Source: Ophiostoma sp. CBS 140.51 (Eukaryota > Ascomycota > Sordariomycetes > Ophiostomatales > Ophiostomataceae). From it: 40,737 nt of DNA. Where the stretch lies: assembly GCA_029298735.1 (NCBI GenBank), contig JANSLP010000291.1, positions 1 through 40,737 of the forward strand, given 5' to 3'. The translations under genes and the position numbers were made by a program. Under the pieces are notes generated by a model. It searched no databases, had not been told where the DNA came from, and saw nothing but the letters and a program-made list of their open reading frames with translations. The stretch's first letter is position 1; every line of letters begins with the position of its first letter. This document shows, piece after piece, positions 40,328 to 40,737 of the stretch.

Positions 40328-40737
40328 TGTGTCAGCCCACGTTGGCAATATTCTGCTTGTTTCTGAGAAAATATGTGCGAGAGTTGGAACACACACTTGA
40401 CGAAAGTCAAAGGGGGGAGAAAAGACCAGGAAGCAAACCAAAAGTGCTCGCCAAATAAGAGCAGAGAGAAATGCAGAGAGAGAGAGAGAGAGAGAGATTG
40501 TGGATTGCGCATGTCTAGTGCTGGAGATCAGAGGAACACACTTTTAAGGTTATTTGCTTCATTCATGTCGAAGTAGAAAAAGAAGTGACAAGATACAAAG
40601 AAGACTGAGGCGTTTAGTTTATCAAGTCGATTAAGTCCTTGGGTCCTTGTTTCATGATGTTCTTCAACAGTTTGAGATTTTTTTAACCTTTATATAAAAT
40701 GTTTTCGTCCATTCTTTTTTTTTTTTTTTTTTTTTTT
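40328..40737. other. Right end: (AG)n microsatellite and terminal T run
   Basis: A (AG)n tract of 23 nt lies at 40475-40497 and the window ends in about 22 T. I see no gene. Confidence 0.6.

Overview
The window is nuclear DNA of a filamentous ascomycete (Pezizomycotina, probably a sordariomycete). Genes carry short introns of about 50-135 nt with GTRNGY donors and CTAAC/CTGAC branch sites. The protein families are typical of that group: Zn2Cys6 and bZIP-DUF3425 factors, a HET domain, DUF1996, a fungal rhodopsin-domain membrane protein and TRI12-type and VBA-type transporters. Gene models were spliced by eye. There are no tRNA, rRNA or CRISPR features.

Layout. (1) 1-12.5 kb: a small orphan gene, a secreted sulfatase divergent from a bZIP-DUF3425 factor, a TRI12-like transporter and a vacuolar-type DHA2 (VBA/Fnx1-like) transporter. 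(2) 12.5-14.6 kb: an AmdS-like amidase. (3) about 15.3-23.2 kb: an island with a tRNA-headed SINE-like element with target duplications, a frameshifted ferric-reductase fragment, one apparently intact DUF1996 gene, a broken HET-domain gene, a 15-bp minisatellite and long stretches without genes. (4) 23.2-34.9 kb: a DUF1479 2-oxoglutarate/Fe(II) oxygenase, a sugar-porter MFS, a DHA1 MFS, a Zn2Cys6 regulator and a second, different amidase. (5) 35.3-36.7 kb: a PTH11-like seven-helix membrane protein, then 2.3 kb without a recognisable gene. (6) 39.0-40.3 kb: a dead Tc1/mariner-superfamily transposon with perfect 37-bp inverted repeats.

The most interesting signal is a 13-bp near-palindrome, TGGCCCGCGGCCA (reverse TGGCCGCGGGCCA). 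I found it exactly five times, always between genes. Four copies lie about 215-340 bp upstream of amidase 1, the DUF1479 oxygenase, the DHA1 transporter and amidase 2. The fifth lies between the two divergent transporters. The shared site, the family content (two amidases, an oxygenase, two importers or exporters and a TamA/DAL81-like regulator) and the adjacency suggest a co-regulated pathway for breaking down a nitrogen-containing, perhaps amide-linked or glycosylated, compound. The repeat-rich island appears to separate amidase 1 from the other members. The substrate and the identity of the binding factor are inference only.
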